A stretch of 52,007 bases of DNA from Paenibacillus rigui (GCF_002234615.1 NZ_NMQW01000062.1:1-52007), one strand, 5' to 3'. Positions 10,701 through 19,104 are shown, counted from the stretch's first letter. A program made the numbers and translations. Notes: generated by a model not told the origin, from the letters alone.

Positions 10701-11321
10701 GCCGGTCATCTGCGTCCACGCGCCGTTACTGTACGACCATACGTCGTCGCTGCCATTCTGAGTCCCCGCATACAACGTGCCGTTTACATCAGCCAAGGAA
10801 TACACATAGCCCGGGGAGCCGGTCATCTGCGTCCACGTCGTGCCGTTGTACGACCATACGTAGTCGACGCTGCTCTGCGTTCCCGCATACAACGTGCCGT
10901 TTACATCAGCCAAGGAATACACATAGCTCGGCGAGCCACTCATCTGCGTCCACGCCGTGCCATCGTACGACCATACGGCGTTGCCGCCGTTGCTCGTCCC
11001 CGCATACAACGTGCCGTTTACATTGACCAAGGAAGTCACATAGCTCGGCGAGCCACTCATCTGCGTCCACGTCGTGCCATCGTACGACCATACGGCGTTG
11101 CTGCGGCTCTGCGTTCCCGCATACAACGTGCCGTTTACATTAACCAAGGAAGTCACATTATACGGTGGCGGTGGTGGTGATGATGTCCAAGTTGGCGAGG
11201 CGGCTTGGGCCACTTCTACTGTACCCATGAAGGGGATGAACATCATAGCGAACAGAAATACCAAGAATACACTTCCTGATCGGCATGACCAAAACCTAAG
11301 TTGGGATTTACATGGATTCAT
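7704..11321 (-). CDS. SLH surface protein with ~14 'VNGTLYAGT' propeller repeats and fibronectin III domains
   Basis: A 1205-residue exported protein. A signal peptide (to about residue 41, ending VAQAA) is followed by about 14 repeats of some 41 residues with the core SLVNVNGTLYAGT-NGSNDVWSY, then NGTTWTQM-GSPSN. These resemble kelch or galactose-oxidase-type propeller blades. Repeat 7 is aberrant (shortened, with two cysteines: NNGSCDVSSY and SGTPCNV), and the last copy is partial. Next come four fibronectin III-like domains (GAPTGITAVAGNSQATITF; TGLTNGTAYTFTVKA), a Ser/Thr/Pro linker (STSKSKS, then TPSPTTAPPVTSDPTPTPEPT), and three SLH motifs (DTKGHWAEKTID, DGKFHPNGNITRAEF, DGTFKPDQTISREE). 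AGAGGTG precedes the ATG. The gene lies 82 bases after the small LuxR-type gene on the same strand, so that regulator may act on it. Function is unknown; a binding or adhesion role is inferred. Confidence 0.85.
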   Translation of the reverse strand: MNPCKSQLRFWSCRSGSVFLVFLFAMMFIPFMGTVEVAQAASPTWTSSPPPPPYNVTSLVNVNGTLYAGTQSRSNAVWSYDGTTWTQMSGSPSYVTSLVNVNGTLYAGTSNGGNAVWSYDGTAWTQMSGSPSYVYSLADVNGTLYAGTQSSVDYVWSYNGTTWTQMTGSPGYVYSLADVNGTLYAGTQNGSDDVWSYSNGAWTQMTGSPSNVYSLVNVNGTLYAGTQNGSDDVWSYSNGAWTQMTGSPSNVASLQNVNGTLYAGTQNGSNDVWSYSNGAWTQMTGSPSNVASLAEVNNTLYAGTNNGSCDVSSYSNGTWSGTPCNVTSLINVNGTMYAGTGNGINNEVWSYNGTTWMQMIGSPSNVNSLVNVNGTLYAGTYNGGNGVWSYNGTTWTQMPGSPSNVNSLVNVNGTLYAGTDSGIYGSNGVWSYNGTTWTQMPGFPNTGVDSLFNVNGTLYAGTNYNSVWSYNGTTWKQMPGSPNYVYSLVNVNGTLYAGTNRLNNGAWSYNGTTWTQMSGSPSNVFSLVNVNGTLYAGTFNGSNDVWSYNGTTWTQMIGSPSKMRILYVNGTLYAIGSLGMAHVSLIPDAPSGVSAAAGDGQATISFTAPVNEGGTAITGYTVTANPGGLTATGATSPITIAGLTNGTAYTFTVVATNAAGNSADSSAVSVTPQVPIPGAPVLQSPVAGNAQVTLTWNPVNGSTGYKVFQSVTSGTYGNEVATVSGSVYSSTVTGLTNGANYYFVVKAVNPGGESAASNQVSAMPIAVPGAPTGITAVAGNSQATITFTTPTDNGGRPITGYEVTSSPGNIIVTGAASPITITGLTNGTAYTFTVKAINGVGKSVASAISNTVTPSAPVVLAAPTNLAATAGNSQINLTWSSVTGATYYNVYQSLDNVTYHLISTPAAVTALAYQVTGLTNGSLYYFKISAANTVTESTYSNAASATPTSTSTSKSKSTRGGTPSPTTAPPVTSDPTPTPEPTNPTVDAFKSSVVNVANLIKAIESKITEAKKANDKVELTDTKGHWAEKTIDTFVKLHIIDGYGDGKFHPNGNITRAEFATLISRVFDISGGTGHSVALSDVSSHWAKDAIEKLVSAGVLDGYSDGTFKPDQTISREEIVIILSRIVNLDHMNKDASKGNFTDMSSASPYAANAIKDAAEAGVITGKSDGVFDPKGKATRVEALTVVLNVLNLNPQIKNLLDSLN
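9585..11175. repeat. In-gene tandem repeat array, ~120-130 bp unit
   Basis: The propeller repeats are strongly conserved at DNA level: GTGCCGTTTACATTGACCAA and TGCCGTTGTACGACCATACG recur almost exactly through the array. The units near 10440-10760 (repeats 4-6) are nearly identical over their whole length, including GCCATTCTGAGTCCCCGCAT. That points to recent tandem duplication or gene conversion, and the copy number may vary between strains. Confidence 0.85.
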
Positions 11322-11403
11322 TTACATTTACACCTCTAAATTCATTAGTATGGTTGTGACTAGCGGTACAGCAATTTAGTCGGAACTCGCCATTGCTCGA
11401 AGG

Positions 11404-11679
11404 CTAATCTAATATCTTGCATGCTCTTGCCCATGCGATTGCCTGTGTACGCCTTTTGATCCCTAGCTTTTTATACAAGTGAACCAGATGGCTTTTAACC
11501 GTTGCTTCCGCGAGTCCGAAGCGGTTGGCAATTTCCATATTAGATAAGCCGTCCGCAAGCAGATGCAAAACTTCCGTTTCACGGTTCGTCAAGGATACGA
11601 CCAGCGGCAAACCTTTAGCGTAGGAAGCATTCTCCGCATGAACATGCGGCTCGCCAGAAACCGTACCTTGGGCATCCAT
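11404..11679 (-). CDS. Small stand-alone LuxR/GerE-type DNA-binding protein
   Basis: A 91-residue protein made almost entirely of a LuxR-type helix-turn-helix (LTNRETEVLHLLADGLSNMEIA, ATVKSHLVHLYKKLGIKRR). AAAGGAGAGG lies directly before the ATG at 11679, so I prefer that start to the longer frame opening at 11766. There is no receiver, GAF or ATPase domain. The HTH closely resembles the C-terminus of the adjacent 1462-residue regulator (LTSREKEILYALSDGLSNKEIA, ATVKSHVFHLYGKLGVKRR), so it is probably a duplicated output domain. It could bind the same sites constitutively or compete with the large regulator. It lies between that gene and the propeller SLH gene, on the same strand as both. Confidence 0.8.
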   Translation of the reverse strand: MDAQGTVSGEPHVHAENASYAKGLPLVVSLTNRETEVLHLLADGLSNMEIANRFGLAEATVKSHLVHLYKKLGIKRRTQAIAWARACKILD

Positions 11680-11810
11680 AGGATCCTCTCCTTTCTTTGT
11701 GACAGTTTGTATGGCGATTAGAATCAAATCTTCCCTGCTCAGGGACTCAGCATAGCTCGTATGCACGAAAAAAGCGTCAAACTAAAGTTGTAATTCAGAA
11801 AAAAATGTCG

Positions 11811-11855
11811 AAAAAAGCCAATAACCGAGCGTCTCACGGCTCCGATTATTGGCTT
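11811..11855 (-). terminator. Rho-independent terminator of the large LuxR gene
   Basis: AAGCCAATAA (11815-11824) pairs with TTATTGGCTT (11846-11855), extended inward by GAGC/GCTC. On the minus strand the stem is followed by a TTTTTT run. It sits 29 bases after the stop at 11884 and separates the large regulator from the small LuxR gene. Confidence 0.85.
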
Positions 11856-11883
11856 GTCGTACATCTTGCTATATACAAATGAA

Positions 11884-14800
11884 TCAAATTAATTGCAGCT
11901 CTCTTGCCTGTGCAATCGCCTGTCCTCGCCGCTTCACGCCGAGTTTTCCGTATAAGTGGAAAACATGGCTCTTGACCGTAGCTTCCGTTATCCCAAAACG
12001 GTAGGCGATTTCTTTATTGGATAAACCATCCGACAGTGCGTACAAAATTTCCTTTTCACGGCTCGTCAAAGGATCAACTAGCGGCTGTGAAGCTTGTTCG
12101 GAAATACCCCCTGCGCTGCGGCTCGAATCATTGGATACGCTGATCTGTTCGCGGGAATCTTTCAACGATTTCAGATAGACCATTCGGGTAATCATGAGAT
12201 CCAGAACCTCCAGCCTCTCCTCTGTAAAAACACCGGAGATCAAGTTATTCTCCAAATACAGGACGGACGGCTGCGATTTCCCCGGAAACAGAACAGGCAT
12301 ACACAGAACCGAATACGGCTGGCAACGACGGATATAAGCATCAGCCGCATAAGAGCTGTGTGAAGCATCCGCAAGCACGACCGGTTCGCCCCTGTTGACG
12401 ACATAGCGAACGATAGCTTCTGCGTACGAAGGAGCTTCCGGGGTATGCTCCTTTCTTCCTGCTTGCGCTTCTATAGAGAAGCCTTGTTCATGGCTGTTCA
12501 GCACGTATCCCTTCTCTGCACCCGAATAACGGAGCGCCGAATCAAGAAATTGATTCATCACATCCTGGTTGTCAGCCGTGCTCGACCAGCTCGAAATTTG
12601 CTGGATGAGCGCCTTTGTGTCAACGATATCGAGCGCCATATTCCGCACAGCTTCATCTTGTCCTACTTCCTCATCAACCGCCGAAACTTGCCGCTGTGTA
12701 ATAAATAGTGGCAGTTCGGGATAGGTCTCTCTCAGTTGTCTTACTTTAGCAGCTGCCCCCCACCTTGAATAAGCAGCACAGGCATCCGTCATGAGCGCAT
12801 CCGCCGCCGTAGTCATACCCGATACTCTGTAATAAATCGAAGCCCGTTCGCATGCGATCGCTTCCATCATCCCGTATCCTTCACTTCGCGCTGCACGGAT
12901 AGCATCCTCGAAACCTTGTATGGCAGCCACTCGGTTGCCGTCAATCCGTTGCAGTTCAGCCGTGATGAGCAGATAAGCGGAAGACTCCTGTCCGTAAAAG
13001 CCAGCTTCTTGTGTCATGGAGCGTAATTGTTTGTTAAGCAAATGGCGAATGCTTTTACACTCTTCGAGCGATGCGACCGAATACAGAGCAGCCAGTGTTA
13101 GCGACTTATAGACATGCTGTTTGCGGATTTGCAGCGGATTCTGCTGATTAGAGTTGTAGCTGCCTAGCTCCGCCCATTTTAGGGCTTCACGGTACTGTCC
13201 AATCAGATAGGCGATCTCGATTTTGCAGGTGCAGGTATAGAAAGCCTGGTTGTTCTGTGTTTGGTTACGTGGATTACCTTCCATCGGAACTGAAATTTCA
13301 TCAATTTCGCTGGCTAGCCCATTCAATTCCGCTATATACCGTCTCGCGATACGAAATAATTGTAACGTATCTTCATCAACAAGCAGCTTTGAAACTTCTT
13401 CATAATAAGTAATACGTTCAGACAACGTGTGCAAATCACCAATATGCGTGGTAATGTGCGAATGCATCGAATGGCCGACGAAGGTCAAATCACCAGCTTC
13501 CAGTCCATAGCGTACAGATTGCTCGAAATGCTCCACCGCCTTTATCGGATTCCGATGCTGTGTGATGAGGCCCCTATATAAGTGAAGATGGCATTGAAAA
13601 GATCTGCTTTCAAAAGAAGCCGAAAGAAGATAAGCGGCCTCCGTATAGGAAGTTTCCGTAAGACGGAACCGGCCATTGTAGCCTGGAACAAAGCTTGGAA
13701 ATCCTTTAACAAAAATGCTGCCGTATATGCAAAGCATCAACGCGAAAGCTTCACCGTTTCCACGCTTCAAACCATAGCGAACGAACCTAGAAAGCAGTAC
13801 GGCATACAGTTCCAAACTTAAGCTAAATACCGAAGCCGATATCGCCATGACCAGATCCGACAAAGCTTTATAATGGGGATCGCGGTTTAACGGTAAAAGC
13901 GGCAACTTATAACGCATTCTGTATAGGGCGATTCGCGTCATGACTACTTCTTTCACGATAGCTGCTTTAGAAGGCTTCATTGGCAGTTTCCAGCCGAATT
14001 CCTCCAGAGCCTGTCGTCCGATATTTACGGCTATACCATCTCTTTTTAAATAAGCATTCATTGCGATCCGAATCATGTAAATGCGGGAACGCTGGACCAA
14101 GTCCGTGGTAAGGGTCATCAACTGATCGAGCAGTTCTTCCGCACGATGTACTCGACCGCACATATATTCGCATTCAGGCATCTCCAGCATGATACGGTAG
14201 GCAAGAGAATCCGTTCCCTTCTCCTCACCCCGCGCAAGATGCAAACCGGTTTCCAGAAAACGCTGCGCTGACGCAAAAGCCGTAGATGCTTTCGATTTCA
14301 AAGCTGCCTTAAGATTATAGGCAGCCAGCTCTCTTTTCTCCGCCTCATCTGTCATCTCATGGCAGCCCAGATTCAAGTGAAAAACCATATCAAATATGAA
14401 TTCTTCCTTCTGATTGAACCCTTGGCTGCGCATCGCGCGTCCGATCTTCAGATGCAAAGCTGCTTGTTCCGATTTGGGGACAATTTGATAGGCGGCTTGC
14501 TGCACACGGTCATGTAAAAAAGTATAATAACCGTCGTCCCCTTCCGCTTGATCAGCGTCGTTCTCCCGGCAAATGAAAGCTTCTTCCTCGGCTGAACCTA
14601 AAAGCGTACGTGTATAGGGCAAGGTGTAGTTACTTACGAGTGCTATCGTCCCAAGGCGGAAACGGTGCCCGATGGCTGCCGCTATAGTAAGCAGTTCCAT
14701 CGTTTCCTGCGGCAGCATACGGATACGCTTTCCGATTAAATGAAGGATGTCCGGGTCTTCGGGTATTCGTGCAACGGTATCTGCGTCCCATGTCCAAATA

Positions 14801-16272
14801 GCTTGTTCCTCATTGAAATACAGCCTTTTCTCGCGATACAGACTATCCAGAAGACGGTGTAAATAAAGCGGATTCCCCCCCGTTCGATGGTAAATCGACT
14901 CCGCAAGCAGTCGGATGCGGGCCGTATTTTCGTTCAGAACATGCGAGACGAATTGTCTTACATCGAGATAAGACAGAGGGGCGAGCGCGAAATGCTGCAC
15001 CTGCAGCTGGATTTCAGCCTTGCTCAGGGAAAGTGCCTGCTCGATCCACAGAGCTGCTGCAGCTTGTGTCTCCTCGCTTTCCGTCCGGCTTGTCGATTCC
15101 TCTCGATATACGCCTATCACTAATAACCCCTGCAAGGCTGAATCGTGTGAAATTGTGCTAAGAACATCCAGCGTAGCCGGATCAGCCCATTGGAGATCGT
15201 CCAGAAATAGAACGAGCGGATGTTCCTTTCCGGTAAAACTTTTTATAAAAATAGGCAGCATCAGACGAAACCGGATTGCCGCTTCCGCAGGAGGCAGCTG
15301 TTCCAAAGCAGGCAAGTCGCCAAGAAGCGTTGCCGCTTCAGGCAGAAGCTGAGCAATCACGCCCGCTCCCGTGCCTAAAGACTTCGCTAACCGGGCCTTC
15401 AGCCTTGCCACCTTTTCGGGCGATGCACTCCAGATTTGTTGAATCAATCCACGCAGCATTTGAAGAATCGGTTCAAAAGGAATATCCCGGTTCATTAGAT
15501 CGCATTTACCTGCAAGGAACTGGCCTCCAACCCTTATCACAGAGGGCTGAAGCTCCCGGATCAATGCGGTTTTACCGCTGCCTGCCTTGCCGCTAACGAA
15601 TACGACCGCTGATGCACCGGTACGAGTCTGTTCGAAAGCTTCACGAAGCTTTTCTTGTTCTATTTCACGGCCGAAGAGGGTCCGCGGAAGCTGAAACCGG
15701 CTGGCCTCATCGGCTTGAGCAATCTCGAAGGAGACGATCTCTCCCCTTTGCTCCAAAGAGGAAGCGCAGCGTTTTAAATCGGACAATAACCCATACGCAC
15801 TCTGATAGCGCTCCTCAGGTGACTTTGACAACAGCTTCATAATGATGTCTTCCAATGGACCTGCCATCTCTGGACGCATCTCACGCAGAGGATTGGGCAA
15901 CACTGCAAGATGAGTATGCACCCACTCTTCCGTACTCTGTGCTTGAAAAGGCAAACACCCTGCAAGCATCTCGTAAAACATCATGCCTAACGCATACAAA
16001 TCACTGCGCTCATCAGGTTCACGATGAATCCTTCCTGTTTGTTCAGGAGCCACATAAGCGTAATCCGGCTCACGATATTCTGCGAGAACGGCTGGATTCA
16101 TGCCTTCCTGGATTCGGACACATGTTGGATTCAAATCACCTATGATCCTATTTCGATTATGAGCATTTTGAACCAGCTTCGTCAGGGCTATAGCTATATG
16201 TAAAAAGGTGGGGGGCGGCATCGAAATCCCATTCAGTAATTCCTTTAGCTTGATACCCTCTGTTCGTGACAT
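11884..16272 (-). CDS. Pseudokinase / AAA ATPase / GAF / LuxR-HTH signalling regulator
   Basis: A 1462-residue cytoplasmic regulator. Residues about 35-170 resemble only the C-lobe of a Ser/Thr kinase: IIGDLNPTCVRI stands where HRDLKPxN is expected, YVAPEQTGR and SDLYALGMMFYEMLAG are present, but there is no glycine loop, catalytic lysine or DFG, so kinase activity is unlikely. Near residue 230 is a Walker A (GKAGSGKT) and near 358 a Walker B (LFLDDLQWADP), typical of STAND/MalT-like ATPases. A long helical, TPR-like middle follows. Residues about 1240-1380 form a GAF-like domain (YVLNSHEQGFSIEAQAG, CMPVLFPG, VLYLENN). The end is a LuxR HTH. CGGAGGG precedes the ATG. STAND regulators typically oligomerise on ligand and ATP; the ligand here is unknown. 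Related kinase-AAA-GAF proteins usually end in a histidine kinase, so direct DNA binding is notable. Confidence 0.85.
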   Translation of the reverse strand: MSRTEGIKLKELLNGISMPPPTFLHIAIALTKLVQNAHNRNRIIGDLNPTCVRIQEGMNPAVLAEYREPDYAYVAPEQTGRIHREPDERSDLYALGMMFYEMLAGCLPFQAQSTEEWVHTHLAVLPNPLREMRPEMAGPLEDIIMKLLSKSPEERYQSAYGLLSDLKRCASSLEQRGEIVSFEIAQADEASRFQLPRTLFGREIEQEKLREAFEQTRTGASAVVFVSGKAGSGKTALIRELQPSVIRVGGQFLAGKCDLMNRDIPFEPILQMLRGLIQQIWSASPEKVARLKARLAKSLGTGAGVIAQLLPEAATLLGDLPALEQLPPAEAAIRFRLMLPIFIKSFTGKEHPLVLFLDDLQWADPATLDVLSTISHDSALQGLLVIGVYREESTSRTESEETQAAAALWIEQALSLSKAEIQLQVQHFALAPLSYLDVRQFVSHVLNENTARIRLLAESIYHRTGGNPLYLHRLLDSLYREKRLYFNEEQAIWTWDADTVARIPEDPDILHLIGKRIRMLPQETMELLTIAAAIGHRFRLGTIALVSNYTLPYTRTLLGSAEEEAFICRENDADQAEGDDGYYTFLHDRVQQAAYQIVPKSEQAALHLKIGRAMRSQGFNQKEEFIFDMVFHLNLGCHEMTDEAEKRELAAYNLKAALKSKASTAFASAQRFLETGLHLARGEEKGTDSLAYRIMLEMPECEYMCGRVHRAEELLDQLMTLTTDLVQRSRIYMIRIAMNAYLKRDGIAVNIGRQALEEFGWKLPMKPSKAAIVKEVVMTRIALYRMRYKLPLLPLNRDPHYKALSDLVMAISASVFSLSLELYAVLLSRFVRYGLKRGNGEAFALMLCIYGSIFVKGFPSFVPGYNGRFRLTETSYTEAAYLLSASFESRSFQCHLHLYRGLITQHRNPIKAVEHFEQSVRYGLEAGDLTFVGHSMHSHITTHIGDLHTLSERITYYEEVSKLLVDEDTLQLFRIARRYIAELNGLASEIDEISVPMEGNPRNQTQNNQAFYTCTCKIEIAYLIGQYREALKWAELGSYNSNQQNPLQIRKQHVYKSLTLAALYSVASLEECKSIRHLLNKQLRSMTQEAGFYGQESSAYLLITAELQRIDGNRVAAIQGFEDAIRAARSEGYGMMEAIACERASIYYRVSGMTTAADALMTDACAAYSRWGAAAKVRQLRETYPELPLFITQRQVSAVDEEVGQDEAVRNMALDIVDTKALIQQISSWSSTADNQDVMNQFLDSALRYSGAEKGYVLNSHEQGFSIEAQAGRKEHTPEAPSYAEAIVRYVVNRGEPVVLADASHSSYAADAYIRRCQPYSVLCMPVLFPGKSQPSVLYLENNLISGVFTEERLEVLDLMITRMVYLKSLKDSREQISVSNDSSRSAGGISEQASQPLVDPLTSREKEILYALSDGLSNKEIAYRFGITEATVKSHVFHLYGKLGVKRRGQAIAQARELQLI

Positions 16273-16406
16273 GCTGTCCTATCCCTCCGCTTAACCTTGT
16301 TAACCATCTAGTTAATAGAAGGCCAGTGCTCCATCTAATACTACCATTACTGTACCAATACGAAGAAGCACAATATGGATACTAGAATCCAATATATGCT
16401 ATAACA

Positions 16407-16540
16407 GAAAAAGCAGCCATCACAGAGGGGCTCTGCTACAACTACTTTCTCCGTGCTCCTGATGCCTACTCAACGAGGACAACCTCTGCGGTAGATTTCG
16501 ATGCCGGGCTTCCCCTCCTCGCTCCGGTCCGCGCGGGACT
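16407..16540 (+). repeat. Decayed recombinase-element segment, copy 2 (internally deleted)
   Basis: Bases 16407-16428 are identical to 43850-43871 inside the serine-recombinase remnant, and similarity continues through ACAACTACTTTCTC. The sequence then jumps to the CTACTCAACGAGGAC block (16466-16509) shared with 7228-7271. About 200 bases present at 43.9-44.1 kb are missing between the two blocks, an internal deletion. No coding frame survives. In the 454-base gap 16273-16726 I see nothing else except poorly conserved GC-rich sequence. Confidence 0.6.
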
Positions 16541-16726
16541 TAATCCCTCACAGGGCTTCGCCTCCCCTCAAGGGCTCCATAAGGGGAAAACCGCCAACCG
16601 CTTAGGTCCCTTGTTCGGTAACCGTCTCGCACAACGAGCCGTTCATCCTGTCGGCGATTCTCTCAATTGATTAACTTAACTTCAATACACAAGTTTATTT
16701 TTATCACATTCTCATGCCCATCTTCA

Positions 16727-17959
16727 TTACCTGATACTCACTTTTTGACCTTCCCTCATTGCATCCGACGGATTTAAGATGACCCAATCATCTTTTTTTA
16801 ATCCGTTCTTGATTTCGACAAACCTTTCATTCTTGATCCCGACATCCACCTTCGTGAGAACAGCCTTCCCTTCGATAACCGTCCAAACCAAGCTGCTTCC
16901 ATCTTGATTTCGCTTTATCGCATCATAAGGCACTTGTATGACCGAGGATACCCGCTGATGAACAAAATTGATATCCAGATTATAACCGGGCACCAGCTTG
17001 TCCGAAGGCTGATTCAGCTGCAACGCAACCGCTACCGTTGCCGCCTTATCCGGAGCGTCCTTGGCATTTTGGGCCACCGGATCCATTCTCACGACATGGG
17101 CTTCCAATTGAGCCTTTCCCAGTATTCCGCCTTGAATCAGCGCAGCTTGTCCGACATAGACGTCGCCTACCAACGACTCCTTGACATTGGAAATGATCTC
17201 TACTTGAGACAAATCGGCTATCGTCAAAAGCTCCGCCCCTTTTTGCACATACTGGCCCGCTTGCAAACCCAGTCCAATAACGGTCCCGTTAACCGGAGAA
17301 ATGATCAAATCCTTCTGCATCTCGGCTTCCATTTCTTCCTTTTGAAGCTGCAGCTCCTTCAATTTGGCAAAAACCGCATCAAGATCGGGTTGATCCGGCC
17401 CCTTTTGTTTTAGCTGAAGATTGCTTTGGGCCTCCTGCAGTCGGGATTCTGCCAATTGAAATTCATCCTTCGTTCGATATAAATCGTCTTTGGAGGCTTG
17501 TCCCTCATCATAGAGATTTTGGGTTTTAATCCACGCCCGCTTGGCCGCTTCATATTGAATGCTTTCCCTCCTTGCAGCCTCCTCTAACTGCCGGATCATT
17601 TCTGTCTTAACACCTTCTTGAAGCTTTGCCAAGCTCGCCTGCGACTGCTCCATTTGCGCTTCCAATTGTCTGATCTTATAAGAAAAGTCCGAGTTGTCCA
17701 CTCTCGCAAGCACTTGCCCCTCGTTGACACGATCCCCCAGCTTCAAAGATAACTGCTGAATCTTACCCTCGGTATGCGCAAAAACCTTATGTTCCTGTTG
17801 TACCCTTACCTTACCTGTGGTCTGAATATAGTTGACCAATTCCCCCTCCAGGGTACGAACCGCATTGACCTTGAGGACCTGTTGATCTTGAAAGTAAACG
17901 AAGCTGCTGGCGCCAAGTGCAATAAATGCCAGAATCAGCAGCCACCATCGCTTTTGCAT
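16727..17959 (-). CDS. HlyD/MacA-type efflux adaptor (membrane fusion) protein
   Basis: A 410-residue membrane fusion protein anchored by one N-terminal helix (residues about 4-24, WWLLILAFIALGASSFVYF). It has the expected order: barrel-sandwich hybrid half (GKIQQLSLKLGDRVNEGQVLARVD), a long coiled coil (about 75-190, rich in Q, E, K and L), the second hybrid half (ISPVNGTVIGLGLQAGQYVQKGAELLTIAD), then beta-barrel and membrane-proximal domains. The ATG at 17959 has GGGGG 11 bases upstream; the longer frame starts with an unsupported TTG. It is the last gene of the permease/GT2/ATPase/adaptor operon. In monoderms such adaptors assist MacB-like ABC transporters in exporting peptides, lipids or glycans across the wall; the cargo is unknown. 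Confidence 0.87.
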   Translation of the reverse strand: MQKRWWLLILAFIALGASSFVYFQDQQVLKVNAVRTLEGELVNYIQTTGKVRVQQEHKVFAHTEGKIQQLSLKLGDRVNEGQVLARVDNSDFSYKIRQLEAQMEQSQASLAKLQEGVKTEMIRQLEEAARRESIQYEAAKRAWIKTQNLYDEGQASKDDLYRTKDEFQLAESRLQEAQSNLQLKQKGPDQPDLDAVFAKLKELQLQKEEMEAEMQKDLIISPVNGTVIGLGLQAGQYVQKGAELLTIADLSQVEIISNVKESLVGDVYVGQAALIQGGILGKAQLEAHVVRMDPVAQNAKDAPDKAATVAVALQLNQPSDKLVPGYNLDINFVHQRVSSVIQVPYDAIKRNQDGSSLVWTVIEGKAVLTKVDVGIKNERFVEIKNGLKKDDWVILNPSDAMREGQKVSIR

Positions 17960-18017
17960 GTTGATGTCGTCCCCCTTTTTCGTTCCTAAAGACCGAAATT
18001 CATTCAACTGCTGCTGT

Positions 18018-19100
18018 TCATACCCGAATACCGGATAACTGGCCCAATCGCTGTCTGATCATAAGATCGATCTCCTGTTTAGTCATCTCTGAATTCTTGA
18101 CCAATCCAACAAAAGTATCACGCTGAAGGACAGCAACCACCACATCCGAATGAATGGAGCAGCGAACGGTAGCTGTTCTTCTCCCCCCCTGAACAAGGGC
18201 AATTTCGCCAAAATACTGCCCTTTCCCCAGAATGCTCACAATCACTTTTTGACCATTCGGCTGCTTCACCGAAATTTCCACTTCACCGCTCAGGATCACA
18301 TAGGCGCAATCCGCCTCGTCTCCTTCATGGATAATGACCGAGCCGGCGGGATAATGAATTGTTTGAAGTTGAGACTGAAGCAAAGAGTATTGATCCAGGT
18401 CCAGACCGGAAAAAGCTTCAACCATATATTGATTAACAATTTGACCGTCAGCTACAATAATGGAACGATGCACTTTAGAGGCTAATGTTTGATCATGTGT
18501 GACCATCACAATTGTCTTTCCCTGAGCGGAAAGCTTTTGAAACAGACTAAATACCGAATCCGCCGTTTGGGAATCCAGACTTCCTGTCGGTTCATCAGCC
18601 ACAATAATTGGCGGATCATTAGCAAGCGCCCTCGCGATCGCCACCCTCTGCTGCTGCCCCCCGGATACGGCAGACGGATATTTGTTGGCCTGCTCAAGCA
18701 TGTCCACTTCCTCTAGCAGCGCCTTCGCCCTTTTGACCCGTTCCCGGGATGTAAACATACGGCAAAAATCCATGGGCAGCATCACGTTTTCCAGCAAGGT
18801 CAGTGTCGGAATCAGTTGAAAAAACTGAAAAACAATACCGATCGTCCGCCCTCTCCATTGCACAAATTGATTTTTACGCAGGCTATGAATCGGTTGCCCG
18901 GCAGCAATGACCTCCCCTGAAGTCGGATGGTCAATGCCCGTGATCATATTGAGCAAAGTCGACTTGCCGGAGCCCGATTTGCCGATGATTGCCACGAATT
19001 GACCCTCATCGATCGTTAAATCAATGCCTTTTAATGCCGTGAATGCGCCACCTGAATGATAAAAGGTTTTCACGATCTGGTTGAGCTGAATCATCGCCAT
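18018..19100 (-). CDS. MacB/LolD-type ABC ATPase fused to a cyclic-nucleotide-binding domain
   Basis: A 360-residue ATPase. Residues 1-220 form a normal LolD/MacB-class nucleotide-binding domain: Walker [10 protein letters not shown] (about 39), Q-loop region [16 protein letters not shown], signature SGGQQQR (about 145), Walker [10 protein letters not shown], and H-loop MVTHD. Residues about 232-355 are a cyclic-nucleotide-binding (CRP/PKA-like) domain with [21 protein letters not shown] and a phosphate-binding-cassette-like [19 protein letters not shown]. The conserved Glu and Arg of that cassette are present, so ligand binding is plausible. LolD-type ATPases normally end near residue 230, so this is a true fusion. 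It lies 4 bases after the glycosyltransferase gene. The fusion suggests that a nucleotide second messenger gates transport; which nucleotide cannot be told from sequence. Confidence 0.88.
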   Translation of the reverse strand: MAMIQLNQIVKTFYHSGGAFTALKGIDLTIDEGQFVAIIGKSGSGKSTLLNMITGIDHPTSGEVIAAGQPIHSLRKNQFVQWRGRTIGIVFQFFQLIPTLTLLENVMLPMDFCRMFTSRERVKRAKALLEEVDMLEQANKYPSAVSGGQQQRVAIARALANDPPIIVADEPTGSLDSQTADSVFSLFQKLSAQGKTIVMVTHDQTLASKVHRSIIVADGQIVNQYMVEAFSGLDLDQYSLLQSQLQTIHYPAGSVIIHEGDEADCAYVILSGEVEISVKQPNGQKVIVSILGKGQYFGEIALVQGGRRTATVRCSIHSDVVVAVLQRDTFVGLVKNSEMTKQEIDLMIRQRLGQLSGIRV

Positions 19101-19104
19101 GCCC

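Noticed and set aside
9585-11175. Regular DNA repeats resembling a CRISPR array
   Set aside because: The repeat unit is about 120-130 bases, is in frame with a long open reading frame, and encodes conserved propeller repeats. There are no short repeats with unique spacers and no cas genes.
9519-11180. Long plus-strand frames with repeats such as RPRRAVVRPY and YSVPFTLTKE
   Set aside because: These are antisense shadows of the repeated propeller gene; they lack ribosome sites and any recognisable domain.
11680-11766. Longer start for the small LuxR protein at 11766
   Set aside because: No ribosome site there, whereas AAAGGAGAGG directly precedes the ATG at 11679.
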